NCBI RefSeq assembly: GCF_947179165.1
Contig: NC_077242.1
Location: 1,054,001 to 1,118,000 of the forward strand
Direction of reading: 5' to 3'
Source: Solanum dulcamara
Lineage: Eukaryota > Streptophyta > Magnoliopsida > Solanales > Solanaceae
DNA: 64,000 nucleotides
The notes under the pieces were generated by a model. That model was not told the DNA's origin, searched no databases, and was given only the letters and a program-made list of their open reading frames with translations. This document shows positions 12,600 to 23,423 of this stretch, piece after piece. Position 1 is the stretch's first letter. Each line of letters opens with the position of its first letter. The translations under genes were made by a program, and so were the position numbers.

Positions 12600-12960
12600 A
12601 GCTTTAATTAGAGAATTGTGTCCTTAATCTTATTATTTGTATTAATAACTTTGCGAATACCAGGTTGCGAGATGATAAGAGGCACACATGAGATCATCTC
12701 GATGATGCATCTATTAAGACCACAAAATATCTAAGCAATCCACTAGGTGAATGAATTGGTCTACATATATCCCCATGTATACGCTCTAAAAAGTCAGGAG
12801 ATTCGATGCCAACCTTTAGGATTGATGGTCCGACAATTAATTTACCGTGATAACAAATAGCACATGAAAATTCATCATTCGTAAGAATCTTCAGGTTCTT
12901 TAACGGATGTCTAGCTGAATTTTCAAGAATTTATCTCATCATTATTGATCCAAGATGACT
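12600..12960 (-). pseudogene. Copia GAG-pre-integrase and integrase core remnant
   Basis: Reading the minus strand from about 12900, one finds CAICYHGKLIVGPS, then FLERIHGDICRPIHSPSG, then RYFVVLIDASSR followed by a stop where Trp is usual. GDICGPI-like and LIDA motifs carry the first acidic residues of the DDE integrase. Frame breaks follow, so this is non-functional. Confidence 0.75.
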
Positions 12961-13619
12961 TATTCGATCATGTCATAGCACAAATGTACTTAGATCAGTA
13001 AACTTCTGGTTTACGATCAAATGTTCTTCAATTGCACTAATTTCTGCATAATATAGGTCAAACGACAAAATTGGTAATTTTTCCAAAATATACTTCTAGC
13101 CTGAGACACTCTTGGTTATACCAAAGTATTCAGTATTCATTTCATTTAGTGTCTCAACATGATATCCATTTCTGCGGATATCTTTAAAGCTTAACAAGTT
13201 TTTTGCGAATTTCGAAGAGAACGGTACATCTTCTATAACAATTTTTGTCCCCTAAGGCAAAAATATAGTAGCTCTTTCGGAGTCTTCAATAATTTTTAAA
13301 TTATCAGAAATTGTAGTAACATTTGCTTTTTCTTCTAAGCAAGTAGGAAAAATAATTCTCGTCTTTAAAAATGACATGAGTCATTCCACTATCAATTACA
13401 CAAATATCTTCGTGATTGATCATTGATTCAAATAAAATTTGAGGCATATTAATATTTTTTTAAAAAAGAAATAAAGTAAACATTATAATTAAAACATGAC
13501 TCATTATACAAATTTTATTTATTTACATGAATTAGAAAAATATAACATATTATTTAGTATAGACAAATAAAAATAAAATTATTTAAATATTATTAGGCTT
13601 ATCAATATTCATATTTCAT

Positions 13620-14569
13620 TCTGTAAAATTGAAGAAATCAGCTACATCCAGATGCATAGGCTTAGTATTGTCTTCAGAGATAAAGTTTATCTCTGGATTA
13701 TTTTCTGCTCTTTTCAAGGATGCCTGATATAACTAAACCAGATGTTTTGATGACCGACAGGTCCATGATCAGTACCCCATACCTCCACATCTATGACATA
13801 TACTTTCTGAATTTTTCTTTGGTATAGCTTTTTGCATTTCACTCTTTTTTTGTATTGCTGATCATTTCTCGGTGCTAGCCGAGCATCACGATTATAATTT
13901 ATTCTTCAACCACGATCACGACCACGATTGGGGTCATGACCTCTTTCTCGTTGGTTATAGTTTGTCTGATTCACTTCAGGGAGTGGCAAAGAATTAACGG
14001 TTCGACTATCATGATTTTTCATTAACAGTTCGTTGTGATGTTCAGCAATAGGATGGTGGGAAAGTAATGCAGAATATTTTTTAAAACCATTTTCGTGATA
14101 TTGCTGCTGAGAAGCATATTCGCAGATGAAAATGTAGAGTATGTTTTTTTTCAAGTTTGTCTTAGTCAGTGATTTCTTCTCCTCATAAATTTAACCGTGC
14201 TATAATTCTAAACAAGACAAAATTATATTTAGTTATATTTTTAAAATCTAGTAATCTCAAATTGAGCCAATCATGACGTGCTTGTGGAAGGATGACCAAC
14301 TTCAAGTGATCATATCTTTCTTTTAGATCCTTCCACAGTTAAAGTGAGTCTTTTAATGTGAGGTACTGTAATTTTAACCCCTCGCCAAGATGGTGGCGGA
14401 AAAATATCATGCCTTTGGCACGGTCTTGACTAAATGTCATATTGTCATCTTTGATGGTGTCTGTCAGATCTATCGATTAAAGGTGTATTTCGACATCTAG
14501 TGCCCATGATGAGTAGCCTTTTTCAGATATATCAAGAGTAACAAATTCAAGTTTAGAGATATTAGACAT
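13620..14569 (-). pseudogene. Copia gag remnant with zinc knuckle
   Basis: The start codon is at 14569-14567 and the protein begins MSNISKLEFVTLDISEKGYS, the usual N-terminus of this Copia gag family. In-frame stops appear after about 30 and 80 codons. A CCHC-type knuckle (CHRCGGMG core) is encoded near 13770-13800. A 248-bp open piece at 13906-14154 encodes the segment just before it. Confidence 0.8.
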
Positions 14570-14646
14570 TTTAAGAAAATAAAATTCTTACCCTTTTGTT
14601 ACCTTTTTAAAATAGCTCAAAGTGATGGAGGCTCGTGCTGATAACG

Positions 14647-14868
14647 TGTTATAAAACAAACTAACATATCAATTATTTAAGAAAGTAAGAGAGAAAGAGA
14701 AAGAAAGACAATTGACAAAGATAAAGAGAGAGATAATTATTTGTGTTTTTGTGTATTCTTTTCATTTTTTGGTATGACTATTTATAGCCAAATTTACAAA
14801 ATTAAAAAATGAATAATTGGGTTAGGAGAAAAGGGTGAATGAACATCCACCATATTTATTTCATAACA
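14647..14868 (-). repeat. Copia 5' LTR (right copy, 222 bp)
   Basis: Begins TGTTATAAAACAAACTAACA and ends TTCATAACA, matching the left LTR along its full length with scattered substitutions and without the 24-bp outer duplication. The internal sequence next to it reads CGTTATCAGCACGAGCC on the minus strand. That is the expected primer-binding position but does not match the common initiator-Met 3'-end site. Confidence 0.9.
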
Positions 14869-14873
14869 GAAAC

Positions 14874-15620
14874 TAATTCTTTAGTTTTTTTTTCTTTCAT
14901 TTTTTTAAAAAAGAACGAAAAATGTGATAATATGAGCAGAATGTCTTGAAACTTTTCATTTAGCATCGTGACGTATAGACTAATTATTAGCATGGCATTC
15001 TAATGTAGATTATACAGTTAGGCAGTTAGCCTGTTCAATGTTCATAAATACTTGTGTGTGGCCGCCAACAAGCCACGATAAAAGCTTCAAAAGTTATAAA
15101 TACGAAAACAAATAAAAGTAATTACCATATCTTTTTTCTGAAAAAATCAAGAAGAGATAATCGGAAAATAAATAATACTCCTTTTTGTTCAATTTTACTT
15201 GTTCATCGGAAGAAAGAAATGAATGCATATTCTTTTGAGAAAATTTATATGTATAATAATATGCCTATCAAGATGAATTTAAATCAAATAATAATTTATC
15301 ACTTAATTCCTATTTTACTCTTATTATAAATTACAATTACTTTTCAAAATATTTAATTTGTTATATTAAAAATATAACATCATAAAATTAATACAAAAGA
15401 GTAAAAGAAAAATGGAGGGGGCACATGTTTTTCTCGTTTACTAAAGCTGACATAGTAGGACGATCCAAATTAAAGTCACACAGCGTAGAAGGGTAGAGTG
15501 TGATTAAAGCAAAGCCAGCGGCGGCCGGTGATGAATTTAAAAACGAAAAATGAGTGTGTAATATACCCACTCATTGTGGAGGAAAAGAATATTGTAGTTG
15601 GATAGCGTTATCCTCAAGAA
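14874..15620. other. Intergenic, nothing recognised
   Basis: A+T-rich DNA with two short open frames (15054-15329 +, 15388-15570 -) that show no similarity I recognise, no signal sequence and no splice context. I regard both as chance frames. Confidence 0.5.
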
Positions 15621-15635
15621 TATAAACTCACATTT

Positions 15636-15797
15636 CTTTTATTATTATTTATTTGGTGTCCGGTGCCCGTTGAAAGTTTCACATTGAGAGGTAAAACGCT
15701 CTCAACCAAATACGATTCTGTATCCAAAGGAATTCAAACTCGAAACATCTGATTAAGGATGAAAGAGTACTTATCACTCCACCACAATTCTTGTTGG
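15636..15797 (-). mobile_element. tRNA-derived SINE with 15-bp target-site duplication
   Basis: On the minus strand the unit runs GTGGTGGAGTGATAAGTACTC (A-box-like), a B-box-like GTTTCGAGTTTGAATTCC, a GAGAGCG...CTCTCAATGTG hairpin block, then GGGCACCGGACACC and an A/T tail (AATAATAATAAAAG). The 15-bp sequence TATAAACTCACATTT occurs exactly at 15621-15635 and 15798-15812, directly flanking it. A second, more diverged copy in the opposite orientation lies at 16655-16850. Confidence 0.85.
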
Positions 15798-16330
15798 TAT
15801 AAACTCACATTTTTTGGACAAAATACTCCTCTCCTCTGAGGTAAGTGACGATATTGACTGAACATAAAATTTTTAAAAAATAGTACTAGTACATATTACA
15901 TGAATAATTGCAATTGCTTCTTATCAATAATTATAACGAAATGATTAGAAGTCTCCAATTCAAGCCTTAAGTATCATGAAATCATTTTTATTGAGTTATA
16001 CTTTATCGTTTAATATGAGATTTATTTTTTATATAAATCTAAATTTAATTGGACATTAATATAAATATCGAATAGTTATGAATGACACCACATAAAAAAA
16101 CCAAAAGAAAGCTACAAGTGCTTTTTGTTACCCAAAGGATCTTAAGAGTTCCAAAATGGCGTGAATCTTTGCCTTTTTTTTTAACGTGTCACAAGCCAGC
16201 TGTGAAACCAACGCATTTCAGCACAGCCTTTTTTTTAGTCAGCAAGAGGGGAATGGGCATGATGATAAAAGGTGTGAATCAAAGGTGTTTGGCCTCATTG
16301 GCTTCGCTTACGCCTTACATTCTCACTCGA

Positions 16331-16425
16331 AATTAATGTGCTGCCTAGTGAGAGTGGTCACCGCCCACGTTCTACTGCTTGTCATACATCTTACTAGTAA
16401 ATTAATGTGCTGCCTAGTGAGAGTG
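16331..16425. repeat. 26-bp direct repeat pair
   Basis: The sequence AAATTAATGTGCTGCCTAGT plus GAGAGTG occurs at about 16331 and again at about 16399. The copies are nearly perfect, so the duplication is recent. Nearby, TTATACAAAACTCAA is also repeated (about 16482 and 16516). Confidence 0.75.
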
Positions 16426-16654
16426 TTTGTATATTTCGTTATACAATTCGATTCGCGCATATTATTTATATAAATTGATCAAATTATACAAAACTCAACT
16501 GTATAATCGCGCCGATTATACAAAACTCAAATTGTAATTACAACTAGATGTTTGCCGTGAGCCATAATTAATTTAAACTGTACCTATGTTAGTTAATTAA
16601 CTAGTATATGTTTGCTTATCCGCGTAATTTTCCCTAATAAATATGACTCGACTA

Positions 16655-16850
16655 ATATGAATTGTGATGGAATAATTTAGATTCATTTATTCTTAAATTG
16701 AAGTTTCGAATTCAAATTTCTGATAATGAAAAAAATATTATTGAGAGCGTTGCTCTCGCCTCTCAGAAACGGATCTTACAATGTTTGGATCTATATTTTA
16801 TCGGACTTGAATGCAAATATCAAAATACTGAGTGAAAAAAAGGGCTTTGG
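16655..16850 (+). mobile_element. Degenerate tRNA-derived SINE, same family as 15636-15797
   Basis: GTGATGGAATAATTTAGA, GTTTCGAATTCAAATTTC and TTGAGAGCGTTGCTCTCGCC occur in the same order as in the minus-strand SINE at 15636-15797 but on the + strand. It has more substitutions than that copy, and I saw no target-site duplication. Confidence 0.6.
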
Positions 16851-19400
16851 CTGACATATGCATTGTATTTAATGTCATTTATTCAAGATATATTTAAAGG
16901 GTGCAAAAGATTCTTAAATTATGATTAGAGTTTTAGTTGTTGTACAATAGGTTAGTTGATCTCATAAATATAGCACCTAACATAAGTGATTACTAATATA
17001 GTCCTTTTGGTGGAGTTTTCAAAATTAATATTTTTAGTCATAAGTGATTTTTGCCAAAATACTTTTGAAGAATACGTAATAATTTTGTTTAACTAATCAA
17101 ATTTGAAAAATATTGTTTTCGGATGATAAAGCAACAATAAAGTGTTTTAGTAACTATTCAAAAACTTTGATCAAACATGTTATACCCCGAAAAAGTTATG
17201 ACAAGTTAGCTTTAGTTTTTTCTTTCTTTTTATAGTATTTTTTTTGTTTTATTTCTCTTATAAGTACTGTAATTATAATTTGCTACATGTAATGATACAA
17301 ATGAAGTCACCATCACAGAAAATGAAACAAGTTTCACGTTTTGCCTATAATTTAAACGTGACTTATCAACTAACATTTGTTCAAAACTTACATGCGTTTT
17401 AGTAGTATGTGCTTTATTAACAAGAAGTATATGCACTCCAAAAATATTCCTCCAATCTCAATTTATGCGATAAATTCCATTTTTATACTCATTCAAATGA
17501 AATGAGTTTGGCTAGTATGAATTTTGCTAATAAATAGATAAATCAATAACCAATTCAAATTTAAATAGACTATACAAGGCATACATTCATGAAATAATAT
17601 TACCATCAAACCTATATATATGAAATACAAAATGACAAAACTAGGATTTTCATTAACGGGTTCAAAATATGAAAAAGTAAGTACACAAATAACTCGAAAA
17701 AGATTCAATATCTACTATTAATAATATAATTCCATCAAAAAAAATTCAAATAAACCCCTGAACACTTACTAGCTCCGTCCTGTCCATATAGGCTTATCTT
17801 ATCCGAGAGGGGCAGTTGTGGCCGGTTGTGCTTAACTGTTCTTATGAGCTTGTGGAATCTACTTTAATATGGAAAGATGCTATAACTACTGGTGATAAAA
17901 GAAGTTTGTTATACCAACTTTGCAGCCGTTTAATTGGCTTTCAATTTACCCTCTTCTAGCTTTTTACCTAAATTACCAAACTAGTGTACAGCAATATTTA
18001 TTATTACTTTAAAAAAGTGGTGGTAGTTCGACCAAAACGACAAGAAACTAAATGCTTTAATTGTGTTTTGTGGATTCTTTTTTCCTGGCTGAGCTATATG
18101 ATACGTCAGGTTGGCGCATAAATGCCTTTACTTCGTTCGGTATATTAAAGTTTTAAGCCATGAGCACCTGCTTTTATTAATCCCTTTATTTCATATTACT
18201 CAATTCATGTTATTTTGATAAATTATTTTTAAAAAATAAAAATAAAAATATTTTATTAATAATATTTTGGATTCTCAATTTATTACAATGCATGATGATC
18301 AGTAGCATTTCAAAGAGAAATTGAGAAATAATTTGTGGAATTAATAGTTAATATTATGAGGAAAAAAAGATGAACTCTCTCTTGACATGACACTATCATT
18401 TTGGGTTAAATTAATGTATCATAATTCATAATACCCCTTCAACTTTATTTATAGGTAGTTATATATGCAAAGGGTATATCACAATCAGTCAAACCTTTTA
18501 ATATAGTAACATTTTTAATATTAAAATGTTAATTCTCCAACATATTTTATTTAGTTTACTAACTGAACAAATTTTAGATAAAAATAATTCATTTCACGAA
18601 ATTGCCGGCAAGTTTAAAGGCATTGTTAGGGTAATGTGAATGTACAAGACTTTGGACTTGAATTAAATTTGATGAATTGACTTTGTATCAACATTACCAA
18701 TAAAATTCTCAAGACTTTGCTTCTAGTAGTAGTTAGTTTTAGTTGGACTTTTAAATTTGAACAAAAGTTTGTTTGGTCTATCATGTGAACATACTTTGTG
18801 TTCTTAGTTTCACGTTGAAAAAACTGCAATCACTCGCAGCCTTACCGAGTCTTCCTTAGCTTAGTTTAAAGACTTGTATTGACCTTTCTGAATTCTGAGT
18901 TATAATCTATTTGATCAAATTTTTATTAATAAAATAATTTATAATTATACAATATCACATACCATGGAGACGGACGGAGGATATGTTCACACAGAATAAA
19001 ATGAGACGGAGGCTCCGCTCCGCATATTAATTAAGAAAAAATTACTAGGAAAAACATTTTTTAATAAATAGTTACTGATTTTAGCGATATTTTTTATTTA
19101 TTATCATTTATAGTAATATATAGCAATATTATGATATATATACTATGTATTAAAAGTGAATTATGCATGCAATATAAATGTATTATAAGTGTTTTAAAAT
19201 ATATTATACTTGTTTGGTAAGAAATTGACAAATATATTATAAGTGTATTAAAGTATGTAATAAATATATTATCCATGAATAAAACTTGTAGTATATGAGT
19301 TTTAAAAATCATTTTCGCTAATATGTATTAAAATTGTATTATAAGTATTTAGTAAAAAAATATATTATTAATATAAATAGTAAATTTTCCATTAATTAAT
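16851..19400. other. Intergenic, A+T-rich, with a dispersed repeat
   Basis: No gene recognised. About 17636-17800 is a copy of a dispersed element with a GGATTTTCATTAACGGGTTC start and an AACCCCTGAACACTTACTAG...CTCCG end. A related copy is at 19795-19965 (GAAGCTAAAAATTTTATTAA start, GAGCCCTTATTAGCTCCGC end). About 19090-19380 is low-complexity DNA rich in TATTATAAGTGTATT-like units. Short open frames here look like chance. Confidence 0.5.
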
Positions 19401-19552
19401 ATAGCACTTTACTCGGTTAAGATTTAAAGCGTGGTCTGTTGCGCGGTCCCTCAAACAGTAAAACCCGCCGCAATCCGAAGTAGAAAGCAGAGAAATATGA
19501 TAGGCCAGATATTACAAAAAGCGGTGATAGCGCAATTAAAAAGGCACATTCT

Positions 19553-19560
19553 CACGTGTC
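19553..19560. promoter_or_regulatory. ABRE/G-box-like element CACGTGTC
   Basis: CACGTGTC is an ABA-response element core. It lies about 960 bp upstream of the kinase start codon, with a second element at 19643. Homologues of this kinase are ABA-induced, which fits, but no binding is shown. Confidence 0.5.
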
Positions 19561-19642
19561 TTCATGTGGACGGCTTTTTTCTTTAGCTAAGGAAACGTCT
19601 CTACGCAGTCGGCCAAAGCTGTCAAACCCTTCCTCCCTTCCG

Positions 19643-19650
19643 CCACGTGG
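19643..19650. promoter_or_regulatory. G-box/ABRE-like palindrome CCACGTGG
   Basis: A perfect CCACGTGG palindrome about 870 bp upstream of the kinase start codon, 83 bp from the CACGTGTC element. Paired ABREs are typical of ABA-responsive promoters. Confidence 0.5.
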
Positions 19651-20376
19651 TTTATTTTCCACTTAGTTTTGTCTTGCCTCAAAACTTAGATGGAGAGGCA
19701 AAATTACAAGAAAGGCGTATTCTCAATTAATTTTATAAGTAAGTATTTATTGTTTTGTATCGATATAAGAATTTGATAAATTTGGTTTATTATTATTTAA
19801 ATCAATAGTGAAGCTAAAAATTTTATTAAGTGAATTCAAAATAATAAGAAGTAAATTCATGAAAAATCGAATGAGGTTTAATAAAATAATTTTAATTGTA
19901 TATTAATAACATAGTTTTTCATCAAAAGGGATTCATCCCGAGCCCTTATTAGCTCCGCTCTTTACTTAGATTTACGAGAAAGAAATCATCTACTATTTTT
20001 TGTCTTTATCGATAATTAATCAAAAATTTTATGATTTTTAATTTATTTCATTGATCAATATATCACATTCTTATGTGCTATGAAGAGGGGCAAAACTAGT
20101 GTAGAAATTATGAATACGATCGAATTTAATTATTTTAATCAAAAATTTTATATATTTTTAAATTTTGAATTAAATTAATAAATTTTAAATTTTGATCAAA
20201 AAAAAAAGAAGAGGAAAGACTTAATAGTGAAAAGTACAAAAAAGCAAATACATTGCTGTCATTGGTTCAAATACAATGAAGATTCTTTGTACACTTCACC
20301 TACTTGTAGAAGACCCCAACTCCACTCAATAGCCATTAACTTCTTAGCTGCATTTGTAGGCAAAATATTTTCCACC

Positions 20377-20386
20377 ATATAAATAT
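20377..20386 (+). promoter_or_regulatory. Likely TATA box of the kinase gene
   Basis: ATATAAATAT lies about 135 bp before the start codon at 20517, in a C-rich context (CCACCATATAAATATCACC). This would give a 5' UTR of about 100 bp. Confidence 0.5.
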
Positions 20387-20516
20387 CACCACCAAGCATA
20401 CACTTTTTTTCATTAGAATTTGCCTAAAAGTTGAGTCTACATCCTCAACCTTCTCTTTTCTTATATTATCAATTCCAAGCTAAATACAGACAAGTCGAGC
20501 TGAGCCAATTGATTCA

Positions 20517-22025
20517 ATGGAGTGGACTCAGGGTCCGATAATTGGTCGTGGCTCATCCGCCACCGTGTCCCTCGCTACCAATTCTAAAGGGGAGCTCTTT
20601 GCTGTTAAATCCACTGAATCTAACATGTTGCAAAGAGAATACTCTCTAATTTCTAAGCTGAATTCTCCGTTTTTAGTCACGTGTTTTGGCTTCGACATCG
20701 CTTTTGAGCAAAATAAGGAAATTTACAACATGTTCATGGAGTATGTACAAGGTGGAACGCTCTCGGAATTGATCAAGAAACAAGGAGGTTCGTTGAATGA
20801 ATCCATGATCAAATCTTACGCTCAACAAATCCTACAGGGGTTGGATTATCTTCATTCAATTGGGGTTGTACATTGTGATGTGAAGGGGCAAAACATTTTG
20901 ATTGGCCAAGATGGGAATATCAAGATTGCTGATTTGGGATGTGGGAAATTGCTGGGAGATGAAAAAAATGCTGGGAATTCTGGGTTTTCCGGTACACCGG
21001 CTTTCATGGCACCTGAAGTTGCTCGAGGCGAAGAACAACTATTTCCTGCTGATATTTGGGCATTTGGTTGCACAATTATTGAGATGGCTACAGGATCAGT
21101 TCCTTGGTCTGAGATCAAGGACCCTGTTTCTGCTCTGTATAGAATTGGTTATTCAGGGGATTTGCCACAGTTCCCAAACAGTTTATCAAACGATGCTAGG
21201 GAATTCCTCGGCAAATGCTTGATGAAATGTCCCAAAGAGCGTTGGACGGCTAAACAACTTCTTCAACACCCATTTCTGCAATCTGTAGAGTCTAATTCTT
21301 GGACAGTTGAAGAATTGAAGAGGGATTCTCCTACAAGCATTTTGGATCAAGGATTTTGGAATTCGTTCGAGGTGATGGAATCTTCTTCATTAGAATCAAC
21401 CAACACCGTTGATTCCGCTGCAGATAGGATCAGACAGCTGATTGGTAATGAGGGAATATCATGTTCTTTGATGCCTAATTGGATTGAGGAAGAAGATTGG
21501 GTGACAGTTAGATGCAATGATACAGAAGAAAATTCGATAATTTCAGAGCAAAACTGCGAGTTGATCGATGATTTTGGAGAATTCTTGGATACGGAAACAT
21601 CAGTGTCAATAATTTTTTCTGAACATGAGTTTGTGGTCTCATTGAACTTAGAAGCTCTTTTAGTTGATTGCATTAACTATGAGATTATTAGCATTTTTCA
21701 TACTGTTAGTCGTAGGATGAATTTGATTATTTCTCCTGAGAGTGTTGGAGATGTTTTTGTATCTGAGTTCAATGATTCTGAAATAAAAAGATTAAAACTT
21801 TTTCCTCCAAATGTGAGTTCACTTTCTCATCTGGCGTTGTTACTGTTCCTTTTCTTTATGTTTTGTATCGCTTTTCATATTAGTTGTCATATTTTCTTCA
21901 CCTATTTCCTCATTCATAACTATTTTAATTTAATATCCTTAAATCGAGAATATTTCGAAAACAATCTCTACTTCCGGGAGACAGAAATAATGTTTGTGTA
22001 TTCTATTTGTAATTCATATCATTAA
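20517..22025 (+). CDS. MAPKKK17/18-like Ser/Thr protein kinase (MEKK class)
   Basis: An intronless 502-codon frame. The kinase domain spans about residues 4-257: Gly loop GRGSSATV (10-17), ATP lysine K31 in FAVKS, alphaC glutamate E41, catalytic loop HCDVKGQNIL (119-128), metal-binding motif DLG (139-141), GTPAFMAPE activation segment, and a terminal HPFLQS. HCD in place of HRD and DLG in place of DFG are usual in this plant MAPKKK group. These kinases act at the top of ABA- and stress-responsive MAPK cascades in cytosol and nucleus. The acidic tail with DRIRQLIGNEG and EEEDWVTVR is also typical. The frame runs on about 100-150 residues beyond the family's usual 340-370 and ends in a strongly hydrophobic stretch after residue 432. 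A GTGAGT at 21813 could be a splice donor there, so the true C-terminus is unsure. Confidence 0.88.
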   Translation: MEWTQGPIIGRGSSATVSLATNSKGELFAVKSTESNMLQREYSLISKLNSPFLVTCFGFDIAFEQNKEIYNMFMEYVQGGTLSELIKKQGGSLNESMIKSYAQQILQGLDYLHSIGVVHCDVKGQNILIGQDGNIKIADLGCGKLLGDEKNAGNSGFSGTPAFMAPEVARGEEQLFPADIWAFGCTIIEMATGSVPWSEIKDPVSALYRIGYSGDLPQFPNSLSNDAREFLGKCLMKCPKERWTAKQLLQHPFLQSVESNSWTVEELKRDSPTSILDQGFWNSFEVMESSSLESTNTVDSAADRIRQLIGNEGISCSLMPNWIEEEDWVTVRCNDTEENSIISEQNCELIDDFGEFLDTETSVSIIFSEHEFVVSLNLEALLVDCINYEIISIFHTVSRRMNLIISPESVGDVFVSEFNDSEIKRLKLFPPNVSSLSHLALLLFLFFMFCIAFHISCHIFFTYFLIHNYFNLISLNREYFENNLYFRETEIMFVYSICNSYH

Positions 22026-23360
22026 CAAGGCAACTCTAGATAAATGCCAGTAAGTATTTACTTTGTGTCTTTGTGACATGGAAAATATTGTAAATAACAA
22101 GACTAGAATTTATTAGATTTAAATTACATGCACTTGTCCTGTAAAGATATTTTAGGCTATTACTTTATTTTAGCTTTTTTGGTCTTTTTTTCGTTAAATA
22201 AACCACTTGATGGTGCAACACATCTTTTCACTATTTTGGCAAATAAATAAAATTCCAACTGTTGAAACTACACTATTTAGTATTAAAAAATCTTATTGTC
22301 GGCAGATACATACAACCATATATTTTCTATTATATCGTGAAGAATCATCATAAATACAAAGTAATTGTTCTGAGATTCATTCTTTATCTTAATTTAGAAT
22401 AAAAAATATGAACAAACTTACACACAAGCAAATATTGCATCACCCTATATGACTTCTACTTTCCTAAACATAAAAAAGTGGGCGTAGAGTGTTTTTTTTT
22501 TTTTTGAAGTAATTGTTCTGTTGAGTGTGAACGCAAAGGACTTTTGGAGGAAAAGTAGAGTCAACTAATTTTTGGCCATTGCATTTGGAGCATTCTATGG
22601 TTTGAATAAGATAAGGTGAATGGATCAACTTTGTGATGAAGTCAACGGGGAAATTATATCGTTTTTTCTTCCGTTGGGCCAATGCATTTGACACCATCTT
22701 TATTTTAATGAATAGATTAGGTGCGAATTAGAGCTATGGAATGAAGTCAACGGACCACCAAGTGTAATGATGAGTTGAATAAGCGATATTTTCATTTTTA
22801 ATCAGAGTTTGATGTTATAGCTATAAGTACGAAAAAAGTTCAAATCTTCTCATTTTTTATTACTATTAGAAATATAAAAAAAAAATCATTGCAAATCATT
22901 GGAAAGTTTGTGCGAACGTAATTTTTTCATTCATTTTCTATCGAACCAGCTCAATAAAAGAATACATTGTGAAATATAGATTTTCATTGAAATAGTGGAA
23001 ATTTCCTAAATTTTCCGTATGAAACAATTACTATTTTTTTTCTTTTCAAACCGATTAAATTAAAATATCAGTGGAAAAATCGTGATTGTCCTAGTATTAT
23101 GTCTTACACAGAGGAATGGAGCTGGTGTAGTAATTAAGGATTCGATAGAACTTAGTAAGTTTGGCTCAAATCATGTAATTATCTTCAAAACTCAATTTAT
23201 ATGTATAAAGAAAGCAGAAGCAGAACAAAAATAATAATAATTAGTTCATGAGTTCTAAACCATAATTAGTTTTATGCATATTAAATGAAATTTTAACATA
23301 AATATAAAATTTGAGCTAAAGTTATTGGACTTTATCGAATACGTAACTATCATTCATGTA
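22026..23360. other. Intergenic, nothing recognised
   Basis: The 3' flank of the kinase gene and A+T-rich spacer. The minus-strand frame at 22464-22697 begins in a T-run and has no recognisable features. Confidence 0.45.
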
Positions 23361-23364
23361 CTAA

Positions 23365-23423
23365 TTTAGTATAAAGTCTACGGAAAGAAAAAACAACTTT
23401 ATTTCCGTAGACTTTATACTAAA
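23365..23423. repeat. Perfect 22-bp inverted repeat with 15-nt loop
   Basis: The left arm 23365-23386 (TTTAGTATAAAGTCTACGGA plus AA) is exactly complementary to the right arm 23402-23423. The loop is 23387-23401, A-rich. Transcribed from either strand it would form a strong hairpin. No gene abuts it, and the following T-rich sequence is not a clear terminator. Confidence 0.9.

Larger units (their letters stand above)
9556..14868 (-). mobile_element. Decayed Ty1/Copia LTR retrotransposon
   Basis: A 5.3-kb element in minus orientation, flanked by GAAAC target-site duplications, with LTRs of 245 and 222 bp beginning TG and ending CA. Reading in the element's own direction, the order is right LTR, gag (start codon at 14569), CCHC zinc knuckle, GAG-pre-integrase and integrase, reverse transcriptase, RNase H, polypurine tract, left LTR. 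Integrase upstream of RT is the Copia order. Every domain is interrupted by stops or frameshifts, and the RT has lost the stretch that should hold its catalytic YVDD motif, so the copy cannot be autonomous. The two LTRs differ at many sites, which implies an old insertion. Confidence 0.95.

Noticed and set aside
20902..21222. 106-codon + strand frame inside the kinase gene
   Set aside because: Alternative frame of the kinase domain; no independent support.
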